Source of the DNA: Paulinella micropora
Taxonomy: Eukaryota; Cercozoa; Imbricatea; Euglyphida; Paulinellidae
Length of the DNA: 64,000 nucleotides
Direction: 5' to 3'
Assembly (NCBI GenBank): GCA_019918135.1
Contig: WBZZ01002687.1
Coordinates: 31,001-95,000 of the forward strand
Under the pieces are notes generated by a model, which had not been told where the DNA came from, searched no databases, and was given only the letters and a program-made list of their open reading frames with translations. The stretch's first letter is position 1, and every line of letters starts with the position of its first letter. Positions 31,086 through 40,522 of the stretch are shown here, in pieces. Made by a program: the position numbers and the translations under genes.

Positions 31086-31850
31086 TTGCTTAAGAAGGTC
31101 CAGAAGGAGGGTGTTACACCACTTCCGGGGGCCAAGGGGGGCAAGAAGAAGTTTGGAAAGAATAAGGGGGTCCAGACGGGAACCCTTTCTTTCATGATTG
31201 GGGAAACGGGTGAGCCCGTCATTACCTCTTTCAACCCCTTCAGTAAGGGTCAGTTTCTGATGCTTGCATCTTCGTCGACACGGGCGGGGATGACAGAGGA
31301 TGAGGCTAGACATGTGCTAGCTCAACCGGAAATGAGATTTGCGGCGGACTTGGGGGTCGTGGGGGGGCGCTACCAGCGGTGTGCTACTCTTCTTCCGCGG
31401 ACGGGGGTCCGTTGCCAGGTGTGGCAGCGTTCCCCCATCTATTTGGAGGCAGTTCGTCGGTATGTATGCACGAGGCACGCAAATATGTACCGAGGTGACT
31501 TGGCGTTGCGGGCCCAAGCTCGGCAGTTCCTGGCGGAGGCTACGGGGCAGGAGACGGGTCGGGAGGTTCTGCAAAGGGCTATCGACGCTTCTGGCTTGCC
31601 TGAGGAGGACAAGGAGCTTGCGTTGGGGGAGGGGAAAAGCGTCCTAGAGCAATTGGTTGCTGACGGGTGGACGGTGACTGCGATGCCTCGACGTGGGACA
31701 GGGCGGCTTGGGGAGGCGGCGTCTTCTCAGGTGATGGGCGGTGCGGCTTCATCGTCTTCGTCTGCGCGGGAGGATCCACTGGGGCTTCCATTGGCGAGCG
31801 ACCGAGACCTGCGTCGTCGCCCCCAATGCTTGTTGAACGGCCTGCGATGA
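31086..31850 (+). CDS. Cop3 post-Gag ORF with Cys/His segment
   Basis: A frame of about 254 codons continuing the Gag tail. Lys/Gly-rich start, then RCATLLPRTGVRCQVWQ and YVCTRHANMYRGDLALRAQ, a Cys-Cys-Cys-His arrangement like that of the Cop5 ORF at 14804-15340. The rest is helical and acidic without a known domain. A frame change near 31800 leads into the MYND-containing frame. Confidence 0.5.
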   Translation: MLKKVQKEGVTPLPGAKGGKKKFGKNKGVQTGTLSFMIGETGEPVITSFNPFSKGQFLMLASSSTRAGMTEDEARHVLAQPEMRFAADLGVVGGRYQRCATLLPRTGVRCQVWQRSPIYLEAVRRYVCTRHANMYRGDLALRAQARQFLAEATGQETGREVLQRAIDASGLPEEDKELALGEGKSVLEQLVADGWTVTAMPRRGTGRLGEAASSQVMGGAASSSSSAREDPLGLPLASDRDLRRRPQCLLNGLR

Positions 31851-32860
31851 CGGGGGAAGAGAAGTTGCGAGCGTTGGAGGCGTTTCGTAGGGATGACTGC
31901 GAGGAAGAGGATGCCAGAAGTCAAAATCTTAACGTTTGGGACGGTGAGCGCTGGGTATCGGTGATCAGGCGAATTACCAACGTGATTTGCGGGGGTCGGC
32001 CGGGAGATGCGTTCCACCTCTATAATGACGATCCGATTCGTTATTACGATGGCATTATGAACCGGGAGCCTCCGGAGGTACACTGGATACCGGAGTCTGC
32101 TACAAGAAGGGATCGGGGGGCTTCGCAAATTGTTATCGCTGGGGCTGATGCGCATCTGGCGTTGAATCACTGCAGCGTGTACGAGGCGTTCTATTGGAGT
32201 CGCTACCTTCTATTCGACTTTCTGGAGGAGAAGTGGTACAGCGAGTTCACTAGGTGTGGGCCTTGCACTGCGGCACTGCGATCGGGGGCCGGCCTGCGGC
32301 TATTTGTGATACCTGCCGCGAGGTATGCGAACATGTCTTTCCTTGTGGAAGATGTGAGGTCATTCTGTACTGCTCTCCGGAGTGTTCGGAATTGGGGCGG
32401 GGCCAGCATCGTGCCTTCTGTACATATGTGGATGAGCATCTGGGATGTCTTTGTCCAATTCTCAGACAAAGGCTTGGGGCTGACGATCTACTCTCATGTG
32501 GGGGCCAACGCGTTGTGGTTGAACCTTCTTCGTTTTCGACGTGGGGAGGTGCCTGCTTTACCGGTTTCGGGGGTGGGTCCGGCCGACGCCGCTGACGGTG
32601 GAGAAGGTGGAGATCGCGGACCTGACAGCAGTCATGATGGTGAAGATGACAGCGATGGGAGTGAGGATGACCTGGGCAATTCGGAGGCTGTTGGCAAGAG
32701 GCCGATGAGGACGGATTCAACTGCCTCGACGGTGGTGTTGGCACCTTTGGATCCGCCTGTGGGGAGGCCGTCTAGTGTTGGTGTGGTGCACGGGGAAGGA
32801 CCTGGTGCGGCGGCTGGCAAACGATCCTTCGTGGCGGCCGTTGTCTCTGCATAACACGGT
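31840..32860 (+). pseudogene. Cop3 MYND-finger ORF
   Basis: The first part (from PAMTGEEKLRALEAF) is in one frame up to about 32250 and includes YWSRYLLFDFLEEKW and TRCGPC. After a frame change, CDTCREVCEHVFPCGRCEVI and LYCSPECSELGRGQHRAFC (32305-32423) form a MYND zinc finger. The same YWS-x4-F-x2-L block, CxxC and MYND order occurs in Cop2 and Cop4. MYND fingers are protein-protein interaction modules in cellular proteins. Here the module lies between Gag and protease. Confidence 0.65.
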
Positions 32861-33700
32861 ATTCTCATGGATGGAAATGGAAAATCATTTGGGGGAGTAT
32901 GGGGTTGGTAAGGATGGCAAGGTGGAGCCACCATGCCAACTCCTGGATGAACTCTTGGCTTTTCTGAATCGACAGAAGCTTGTTAACTGCTTGCGGGCGC
33001 CGGCACCGGCGGTACGGGTCCCGGGCCTACCCGGGCCGTGGGCAATGGATTTCATCGATGTTCAGGATTACCGGAGGGCAATGGTCCGCTATCATCGCTT
33101 AATGGTATGTGATGCTCCGATTGGGTACGTTCCCAGCTGGGTACCTCCACCTCCGGTTAGGGTTGACAACGGGCCGAGGTGGCATACCCTTCCGAGAGCT
33201 TTGCCGACGTTGGTGCCCCTGCGGGCACAGTTGTCGTCGTTGGGAAGAGACGGGGGTGCAAGCGAGGTAAGACCTTCTTCAGCCAGCTCTTCCTCGATCT
33301 CTTCTGCCGAAAACCCGTCCTTAGGTATGAGCGGGGCTGATCCATCCTCAGGTATGAGTGGATCTGGCTATAGCAGGGAGGGAGGGAATGGGTTGGTTGG
33401 GGGGGATGCCAAGCTTGAACCTATCAACGTGGGGGCAGCGTGATTTACCGTCTACCAGACGAGCCTGCGGAACGGGAACGAACGACTGATTACATGGTTC
33501 GTGTCATGGGAGCGTCGGGGGAGTCCCTACAATTAATGGTAGATGTGTGTCGAACTATGGGTACGGATAGCGTTGAAGATGAGGGGACCGGAGCTTTGTC
33601 TGGGGGCCTGCCAACGAGCCGCCTGGGGGACCTGCACCTGCGAGGCGTGGGGAAGGCGGTGGGGAGCCTAGGGACAAGGGGAGTTTGTTAATGATGGATG
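32861..33700 (+). pseudogene. Cop3 pre-protease region
   Basis: Two frames (to 33443 and 33440-33691). Contains LLDELLAFLNRQKLV, WAMDFIDVQDYRRAMVRYHR and a Ser/Gly-rich tail. No catalytic motif. DYRRAMVRYHR resembles DYRRAYVQWTRMRD of Cop4, but in Cop4 that block precedes MYND, so the order may be rearranged or the likeness fortuitous. Confidence 0.4.
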
Positions 33701-34311
33701 CTGGTGGAGATGTGGGGACCTACGTGAAGCCGAGTCCCTGGGGCGTTGGTCATGTGCCTGAATGGTGCATGGACTGTGCGGCTACAAACCATCATCTTCC
33801 GGACGAGGCTGGCCTGGCGATGGGGGTGCGGAAGGGACCTGATGTCTCTGTTATGGGACTTGGGGGAGTTCAAACCCTTTCCGCCAATGGTGTGGCGTTA
33901 CTTCATGGCACGAATAGCGTTGGAGGTGATTCGTTTCTGAAGTTGGACCCGGCTTACGTGACCCCGACGGTTGAGGTGGGGATTGTGTCGACTGGGCAAC
34001 TGCAACTACGGGGTTACTCTACGCATTGTCAAGGTGAGGGATTCTTTGTCTCGAGCAAGCAGTGTACCTGTATTGCCGACGAGGATAAGTTGTTGTGGTT
34101 ACTCTGTCGCCATCTACTCTCAGGTACGTCTTCACGCCTGGAGGGAGGACGGGTGACGTGGGCGAGCATTCGGCAAGGAGTCAGGGCTCTGCGTTGTGGT
34201 CTACGAGACCTGCGACAAAGAGCAAGCCATGCAGAGCGTCTGGAGCGTTCTTGCATGAGGTGTTCGGGCACCGAAAGCAGCGGGCTATGCGTCGGTTGCT
34301 CCGGATTATGA
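33685..34311 (+). pseudogene. Cop3 protease
   Basis: WCMDCAATNHHLPDEAGLAM is in the position of the copia W-x-x-D-S-G-A-T-x-H motif, but reads D-C-A-A. Downstream TPTVEVGIVSTGQLQLRGYS fits the later strands of the protease fold. The frame then loses similarity. Part of the integrase HHCC domain appears in a neighbouring frame at about 34240-34330 (FLHEVFGHRKQRAMRRLL). Confidence 0.55.
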
Positions 34312-35500
34312 AGGATAAGTGGGACGTGGTTGATCCAGCTATGTGTTCGGCTCTGGCGGTGGGGGACGCTGTGTAGTGTATTGCCTAACGCAAACTACGT
34401 TCAAGCCTACGTATCGGGGGAATCAACTTACGACGATGGGCAAGCTGGGGGAGGGGCTTAGTGGGGATTGCTCGGGCAAATTCCTAGGCCGGTCTATGGG
34501 GGGTATCAATACTTCCAATTCAATTTGTTTGTCGACGACAAATCGCGTTGTAAGTTCCCTTTCCTTCAGAAGACGAAGGAGGCTGAGGTGGGCGTGGGAA
34601 ACCTCAAGGCAGTGCTTGCTTTGTGTGCATCGCATGCTCATCCTACCCGGCAATTTCGATCTGATGGCGAGTGGATTTCCAAGGTGTGTACTGGGCTACT
34701 GCGGGAAAGGGGGTTTTGCCTTTGCGTGGGAGATACGATTCGAACAAGAACGCTGTGGCGGAGACCTGGCTGAAGCAGGTGTTCGGGGTGGCACGTGCAC
34801 TCATGGTGGCACGTTGCGCCCCTTACCAGTTTTTGGTTATGCTCTGCTTTATGCGACGTACATTCTTAATGCGTTTCCGCACAAGGAGAACGTGTCTAGC
34901 TACGAGGAGTTTTATCGTCGTGAGTTGCCCCACATTTCGGCTTGGCATGTCTTTGGGTGTCTGGCCTACAGGCATGTGGGGACAAGGGGGGACACTCCTT
35001 TGACGGCTGAGTTGTGCGTGTATTTGGGCCCGGCCGTGGATACATCGTCTTACCTGCTCTGGTCGACGCTGAAGGAAAAGGTGGTGGAGGACAAGCATGT
35101 AGACTTCGCAGATCATCTTGCAGGGTGGCCAACAATCTACCAAAAAGGTTCACAGCAACGGCAGCTGGTGACCTCATTTATCACGTCGGACTTGGAACGG
35201 TCCGGAGCGGTCCCGGAGCGGCGTACCTTTTTTGGAGAAGGGGCTTGGAATCTGCTTCGAGCTGTGGAGCAAGCTGGTGATGGAGACGCAGCTCCTTCGT
35301 ACGACGATGCTCAGGGTGGGGGTTTTGATGTCTTGGATGCTGTTGGTGCTTCTGGTGCTGGGGAGCAGGGTGGTAATTTTTCCGTGGGTCCAACAGTGGA
35401 TGTCTCGACACTGGGTGGTCGATGGGTCGGGATTGGTGGGGCAGCAGCCTCGTCGTGTTGCTTTTGCCCCAGCTGCTGACCAAATTGTTTCTCAACCTCC
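34240..35500 (+). pseudogene. Cop3 integrase
   Basis: Pieces in all three frames: an H-x4-H pair (LHEVFGH), the core with IPRPVYGGYQYFQFNLFVDD, the acidic site QFRSDGEW, NKNAVAETWLKQ with the expected Glu, and the C-terminal HVFGCLAYRHVGTRGDTPL. Several frameshifts make it nonfunctional. Confidence 0.6.
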
Positions 35501-35591
35501 TGGGCAGTCGGATGGACAGGTCAAGCTGCCTGTGGTTCCGGTGTCTTCGGATTCGTCTTGTTCGGATGGGTGGTGACGGGATTCAAGGGGA

Positions 35592-36230
35592 GTGCCTGTG
35601 GAATGGGATGGGGCAGCCGTTAGTCTGTCCAATGTTGTTGAAGGCAAGCGTTCTCGCCGTGCGACGGAGCCAGGGGATGCTAGGTGCTGCTACTTGATGA
35701 TGGAGGTGCCCTCTCAGGGGGATTCTCTTTCCCTGGTTAAGGCTGGCGATGCTTGTGCTTTCGGAATGGATGCGGTTGAGCGGCGGCCTATCTTGCTGGT
35801 GATTACGGTTGCGGTTCCTGTTAAGGAGGCCAACCAGTCGGAACGGTTTGTGGAGTCCAGATTGAAGGACATCCAGAAGCATTTCGATTTGGACGCGTTA
35901 CGATTGGTTCGTAAGGATGCTGTGCCGAAGGGAACGAAGGTGGTTGGTGTCCGGTTTGCGGATTTCGACAAGTACGAGGATGGGGAGTGCAACGAGGAGA
36001 AGTCTCGTGTGGCGGCGAAGCGATATCAGCAGCGTCCTGGTGTTGATTGTGGTCCTACGTCAATGCCGACCTCGGATAAGCACACGTTGCGTTGTTTCTT
36101 TGCGATTTCAACTTTGCAGCGTCTGCGACTGCAGAATGGGATGATGTGTCGGCCTTCCTCAAGGCACGGCGTGATAAGTCGGTTTACATCAGGCTTCCTG
36201 GTTTGTACAACCCACCGGGGTATGTCTATG
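35592..36230 (+). pseudogene. Cop3 RT, N-terminal part
   Basis: Linker then RT entry: SRLKDIQKHFDLDALRLVRK, DAVPKGTKVVGVRFADFDKY and EEKSRVAAKRYQQRPGVDCG. In another frame the last segment gives a weak palm motif (WDDVSAFLKARRDKSVYIRL) just before Cop4. The rest of the RT, including the catalytic box, is absent from both sides of Cop4. Confidence 0.6.
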
Positions 36231-36623
36231 AGTAAGCAATAATATTTACTAAATATATTGTTACCTTTTATGGTCAATTTCACGACATAACATTTATATT
36301 TGACCGGATCATATTCATTACCATTTTCATATTTCGTATCATAATTATTATTCGTTACGTTGATATTACCGTTATTCACAATTAGTTGCCAGTTAGTATA
36401 GATTGGCCCATACTGAATCATCACTTGTTCTGACCACAAGATCAGTATATAAATTTGTGGTATTTATTTCACTATAAATTTATGGTAAATTAGATTGAGT
36501 TTCAGTCATTGGTTTCTAACCCTTGATTAAATTCATTATTGTTCCTTCAACCTTTGATCAAAGTGCCTCAGCGCAAACGATTATTCAAGTATCCGGAGAC
36601 TAATGTCTACTAGTGTACTTACT
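36231..36623 (+). repeat. Cop4 5' LTR
   Basis: 393 bp. The start is fixed by the match to 44156, and the end by the CTTACT/primer-site junction that parallels Cop3. It contains the first in-frame Gag ATG (36603), 20 bases before its end. Confidence 0.75.
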
Positions 36624-37252
36624 GGTTATGGAGCCTTGAATGCGCCCCGTTACCAACTCAAGCTACCGAAATTCCCGAAAAGACCCATCGATGAATTTGA
36701 CCTTTGGAAATTCCAATTTTTCGCTTTTTTATTGGGCATGGATGCACGCTACATACTACTTCTGGAAGACCAAGAATCGCCCTACTCTGTACAAGAGATT
36801 GCTACAATCTACGCAAGTACCTGGACTAAGACCCACCCACCCGGCCCCTAACAACATTACTGGATCTGGACTGTCAGCACGACAGCAAGACACCTCGACA
36901 GCAAGACAGTCGAGAAGGAGGAGCGATGACGACGAAGACGATGAAGCATACGGATCGAGACGTGGCGACTCATCATCGAGCAGCTCGTCATCACTGACCA
37001 GCTCGTCCTCAAGCAGCCTCGACCAACCCGTCCTCAGGTAGCCAAGCACCCGCCCTCTTGCCTACTATCAACGTACCAACTGACCTGAATACACTTTTCA
37101 GCCAAGCAGACTACATCAAAGCACAGATCCATGTCCGCTGCTTCCTTGTGGAAGCATGCCAAGAGTCAACAGCTCTACTGACCGTCCAACGAGCAGGAAC
37201 CAACCCAGCGGTGATCTGGACAGCGATCTGCGAGCGATTCGGCAGCAAATGA
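36603..37252 (+). pseudogene. Cop4 Gag, N-terminal part
   Basis: Starts at ATG 36603 inside the LTR end and reads through the primer site ggttatggagcc (36624-36635). KLPKFPKRPIDEFDLWKFQF and FLLGMDARYILLL are typical of a copia Gag start. Frame changes near 36840 and 37045 flank a Ser/Asp-rich stretch. The last part (DYIKAQIHVRCFLVEACQES, AVIWTAICERFGSK) ends at an in-frame TGA, 37250-37252 (CGA to TGA), after which the same frame continues. Confidence 0.7.
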
Positions 37253-39700
37253 TCGGTTTCCATCGCTCGCCTACTAATGCAGCTGTTCGAGACAAAGCTG
37301 AAGTCAAGCAATGGCATACCAGCATGGATGGAGCTCTTGACCCAACGCTTCGAGCGCCTACAGTCAAGAGGAGTGCCTCTACCTGATGAATTCAGAGTCG
37401 TATTCTTGCTCTTTAAACTTAAGGAGTGCGCCTCTCTATCTATGGGGGATGTAGGGGGAACTATGTATTGGTCTCGTGCTGATGCTGACAAACCACGTTA
37501 TAATGAGATATGTTCACTCATCTTACAAGCATACCATGCTAACCAACTCTCTGCTGCCTCATCTAGGTCCTCGACAGCCCTGTTCACTTCGGCCACACCC
37601 GTTGCTATCAACAAAGACATCCAATGTCTCAACTGCAACCGACGAGGACACATTGCGGCCCAGTGTCGATCCACCTGCATGAAACGAGTCTGCGAGGGCC
37701 GACCGAAACACTCTGGGGCTGAATGCCCAGTCCGCAGACGACCCACGCAGCCAAACTCGAACACACGTCGCGGTGGTCGAGGGCGAGGACCGAATCAACG
37801 AGGACGTGGAGGCCAACCTAGACAGACCAACACAAGACGGATTCAACGATCGAGCGGACAAGCCAACGCGACAACCGAAGTGGAAGCCACGGACGACGTC
37901 GATGATCCAACAGGCGACCCACCCGAGACATGGCTGATGCATTCCGCCGACTCCGACGACGAACGACCCGGACCAGAGGAGGACGAACCATCGCAAGAAG
38001 AAGTAGCCCACGTACAAAGGGGAAGTAGGTACAGAAATAGAGCAGGACCTATCCAACTGTCTCCTCTAACACCCACTTCTGATACCTATAACCCTCCCAC
38101 CCCCACTGAAGCATCGCCCGCACCGCACCCAGATTACGTGGAAGACCCGACGAGACGCCCAGACATCCCATGGAGCTCGCTGACAATCACACAACGCATG
38201 GACGAGAACGACTACAGACGTGCCTACGTTCAATGGACGCGCATGCGGGACGCATTTCGAGCGATCCCACAAGGATTCCCTGTCCCACCTGCCCATTGGC
38301 CGCGACCTTGGTGCCCCCTTGGAACACCCCTCAGCTATTTCCTTCCAAGAACGGATCCGTGGATGTTACCATCGCTGCTAGTTCAAGACGCGCCCGGCTC
38401 AACAGGTATTGAGCACATCGTACTGCGGACAAGATGCCCGAGACGAGCACGACGTGAACCAGGTAGTTCACTGCAACAACCGCCGGAAACAACTACACAA
38501 TCCCCGCGCGTGCCAACACAGAGCTTTATGAGCTTACCTGCACCGGAAGACAGGACGACATCAGAGCAAGACCGTCAAGAAGAGCAACCTACCTCAACGC
38601 CCATCGGAGAACATCGACAGCGACAGTTGAGTTCAACCAGCGCAGAGGACACCTCGATGAGCGAAACACCGCCTACCCCGTCAATGGCATACAATGAGGA
38701 ATCGCCCATTTCAAGTTTCACGGTACCTATCCCACCGAACCTGAAGACCGAGTGCTTTACCCCGTTGGCCCCGACGACGACTTCAGCGAATGCATCTACG
38801 GACAACAAGGACGCAATAAGACGCATACAAGCCATCGAAGCATTACCCTACGGCCAACCAGTGCAACACAGACGTGTACCTGGAGTTTCACAGCCAACAG
38901 AACGACGATACACCTTCGCTTGGACAGATGCACATCATTGCTTTCGTCACCCTACCACCGATGAGCTGGCCTACTGGAGCATCGTGAAGGACTTCCGACT
39001 ACTCCCGGAGAACTGGGCACTAACCAAACCAGACTGCGTCGACTGCAAGACTATACGCGAAACCAGACGCGGCAGCCTTAGATGGGATTGCACCTACTGC
39101 GGCAACCAAGAAGGGAAACTGAAGCGTTGCAGCGGATGTCAACTCGTCTACTACTGCAACACCGATCATCAGAGGACCGATTGGCCGGCACACAAAGAGT
39201 TCTGCAACATGGCCAAGCGGCATCCACTCATCAACCGACTTCGAGAAAGGGGAACGAGATACGATCTACTCGGCATACCAACGGACCAGCCCGAGCTAGG
39301 CGACCTCGCATTTCAACATCTGTTGCGTTACCGTGAAGGTGGACCACACGCACCACTGTTCATAGACTCACCCACAATGGTAGATATGGCGATGAGCCTA
39401 GATGAATTTACGACGAGGGGGAGACGTGTGGACCCCAGGACGGCCACAATGGCACAATCACACGCCCACCTTAACTTCACGGAAAACGAAGAAGACTACA
39501 ATGTGACCTCTTCGGCACCGAATGCAAACTTAGCTGCGCTCGCCGCTACCACGCCGGACATACCCAACTTCGACGAAGCGTATACAATCAACGAGACGGA
39601 CCCACCATGGACTATGCTCCCACCACCTCCAAGTGAAACAGATGAGACCGGACAAGAACAGCACGAACCCTATGGTGTAGGTGCAGCAGGCGAAAGATGA
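37253..39700 (+). CDS. Cop4 Gag C-terminus with CCHC, linker and MYND finger
   Basis: Continues Gag after the TGA; first ATG at 37289. SNGIPAWMELLTQRFERLQ is capsid-like. CLNCNRRGHIAAQC is a classical zinc knuckle (C-x2-C-x4-H-x4-C), followed by CMKRVCEGRPKHSGAECPVR. An Arg/Gly region and a long acidic Pro/Thr-rich linker come next. DPTRRPDIPWSSL and DENDYRRAYVQW recur in Cop2. YWSIVKDFRLLPENW and then CTYCGNQEGKLKRCSGCQLV plus YYCNTDHQRTDWPAHKEFC (39088-39206) form a MYND finger. About 800 codons are open, suggesting the module was under selection until recently. Stop at 39698-39700. Confidence 0.8.
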   Translation, partial: SVSIARLLMQLFETKLKSSNGIPAWMELLTQRFERLQSRGVPLPDEFRVVFLLFKLKECASLSMGDVGGTMYWSRADADKPRYNEICSLILQAYHANQLSAASSRSSTALFTSATPVAINKDIQCLNCNRRGHIAAQCRSTCMKRVCEGRPKHSGAECPVRRRPTQPNSNTRRGGRGRGPNQRGRGGQPRQTNTRRIQRSSGQANATTEVEATDDVDDPTGDPPETWLMHSADSDDERPGPEEDEPSQEEVAHVQRGSRYRNRAGPIQLSPLTPTSDTYNPPTPTEASPAPHPDYVEDPTRRPDIPWSSLTITQRMDENDYRRAYVQWTRMRDAFRAIPQGFPVPPAHWPRPWCPLGTPLSYFLPRTDPWMLPSLLVQDAPGSTGIEHIVLRTRCPRRARREPGSSLQQPPETTTQSPRVPTQSFMSLPAPEDRTTSEQDRQEEQPTSTPIGEHRQRQLSSTSAEDTSMSETPPTPSMAYNEESPISSFTVPIPPNLKTECFTPLAPTTTSANASTDNKDAIRRIQAIEALPYGQPVQHRRVPGVSQPTERRYTFAWTDAHHCFRHPTTDELAYWSIVKDFRLLPENWALTKPDCVDCKTIRETRRGSLRWDCTYCGNQEGKLKRCSGCQLVYYCNTDHQRTDWPAHKEFCNMAKRHPLINRLRERGTRYDLLGIPTDQPELGDLAFQHLLRYREGGPHAPLFIDSPTMVDMAMSLDEFTTRGRRVDPRTATMAQSHAHLNFTENEEDYNVTSSAPNANLAALAATTPDIPNFDEAYTINETDPPWTMLPPPPSETDETGQEQHEPYGVGAAGER

Positions 39701-40447
39701 CGACAACAACTGGAGAAGCAACTGAAACGCATACTCAACATACCCGACGCGCCGTCCGATGTGAAGCGTTCACCGCCTCCAGTACCATACACACCTGAAA
39801 TAGAACCACTGTTTAACGACAACGTGAGACCACCGCTCAACTATTACCCACCTGCCGGACGTGTGGAAGCTGAAGAACTACGCGAACGCCTACGACGTCA
39901 TGACTACTCACACACATTCGAATTCGTGTTAATGGCAGACGTATTTGACGAATTAGAAGCAATAAGGGACCCGAAAGAAGATACCGCAGACGTTGCAACC
40001 ATCCCTGACGAAGATGCAACTGACGACATCGACGACCCGGGGCTCGACGACCCTGAACATGAGAACTATCTCTACCCACCCGCCCTGGACTTCGCCAACG
40101 TACGCGAGTGGCAATACTACGTCAACAGGCATCCAGAGCTGGAATATTTGGAATTCAAGAACATGGACGAATACAACAGATGGATGCAGGAGACAATGGA
40201 CTTAGAACGGGCAGAGCTCAAGCGCCCTATGGTCAACTATGTGCTAATGGCCGACGGCAATCCCCCTGACGTGGTCGACAGCGCATGCAACCGATGGCTA
40301 TTCCATGAGAAGGCGCCTATCGACCCCAAGTCTATCCGCGAAGAGAAACCTGCTTTCCTCAATAACATATCTGGTAAGCCGCTTCCGGTGAGGACGCGGG
40401 CTACTGCCACTCCGACGTGGCTCAATGGTTATGGTCAATCGGTTTAA
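39701..40447 (+). pseudogene. Cop4 protease
   Basis: After a frame change at 39700 this frame carries an acidic region and then DVVDSACNRWLFHEKAPIDP, the position of the copia D-S/T-G motif, here D-S-A-C. The frame ends at a stop at 40445-40447, about 75 nt before pol. The Ala for Gly change resembles the D-C-A-A of Cop3, so it may be a lineage feature rather than damage. Confidence 0.6.
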
Positions 40448-40522
40448 CAGTCATTTCCCAACTCACTCATATCACCGTCATTACCATTCAACCTTGTTCC
40501 CACCCCACGCCTTGACCATGAC

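Noticed and set aside
31727..32744. Minus-strand His/Pro/Ser-rich frames opposite Cop3
   Set aside because: Shadows of the GC-rich plus strand; the MYND and YWS motifs are on the plus strand.
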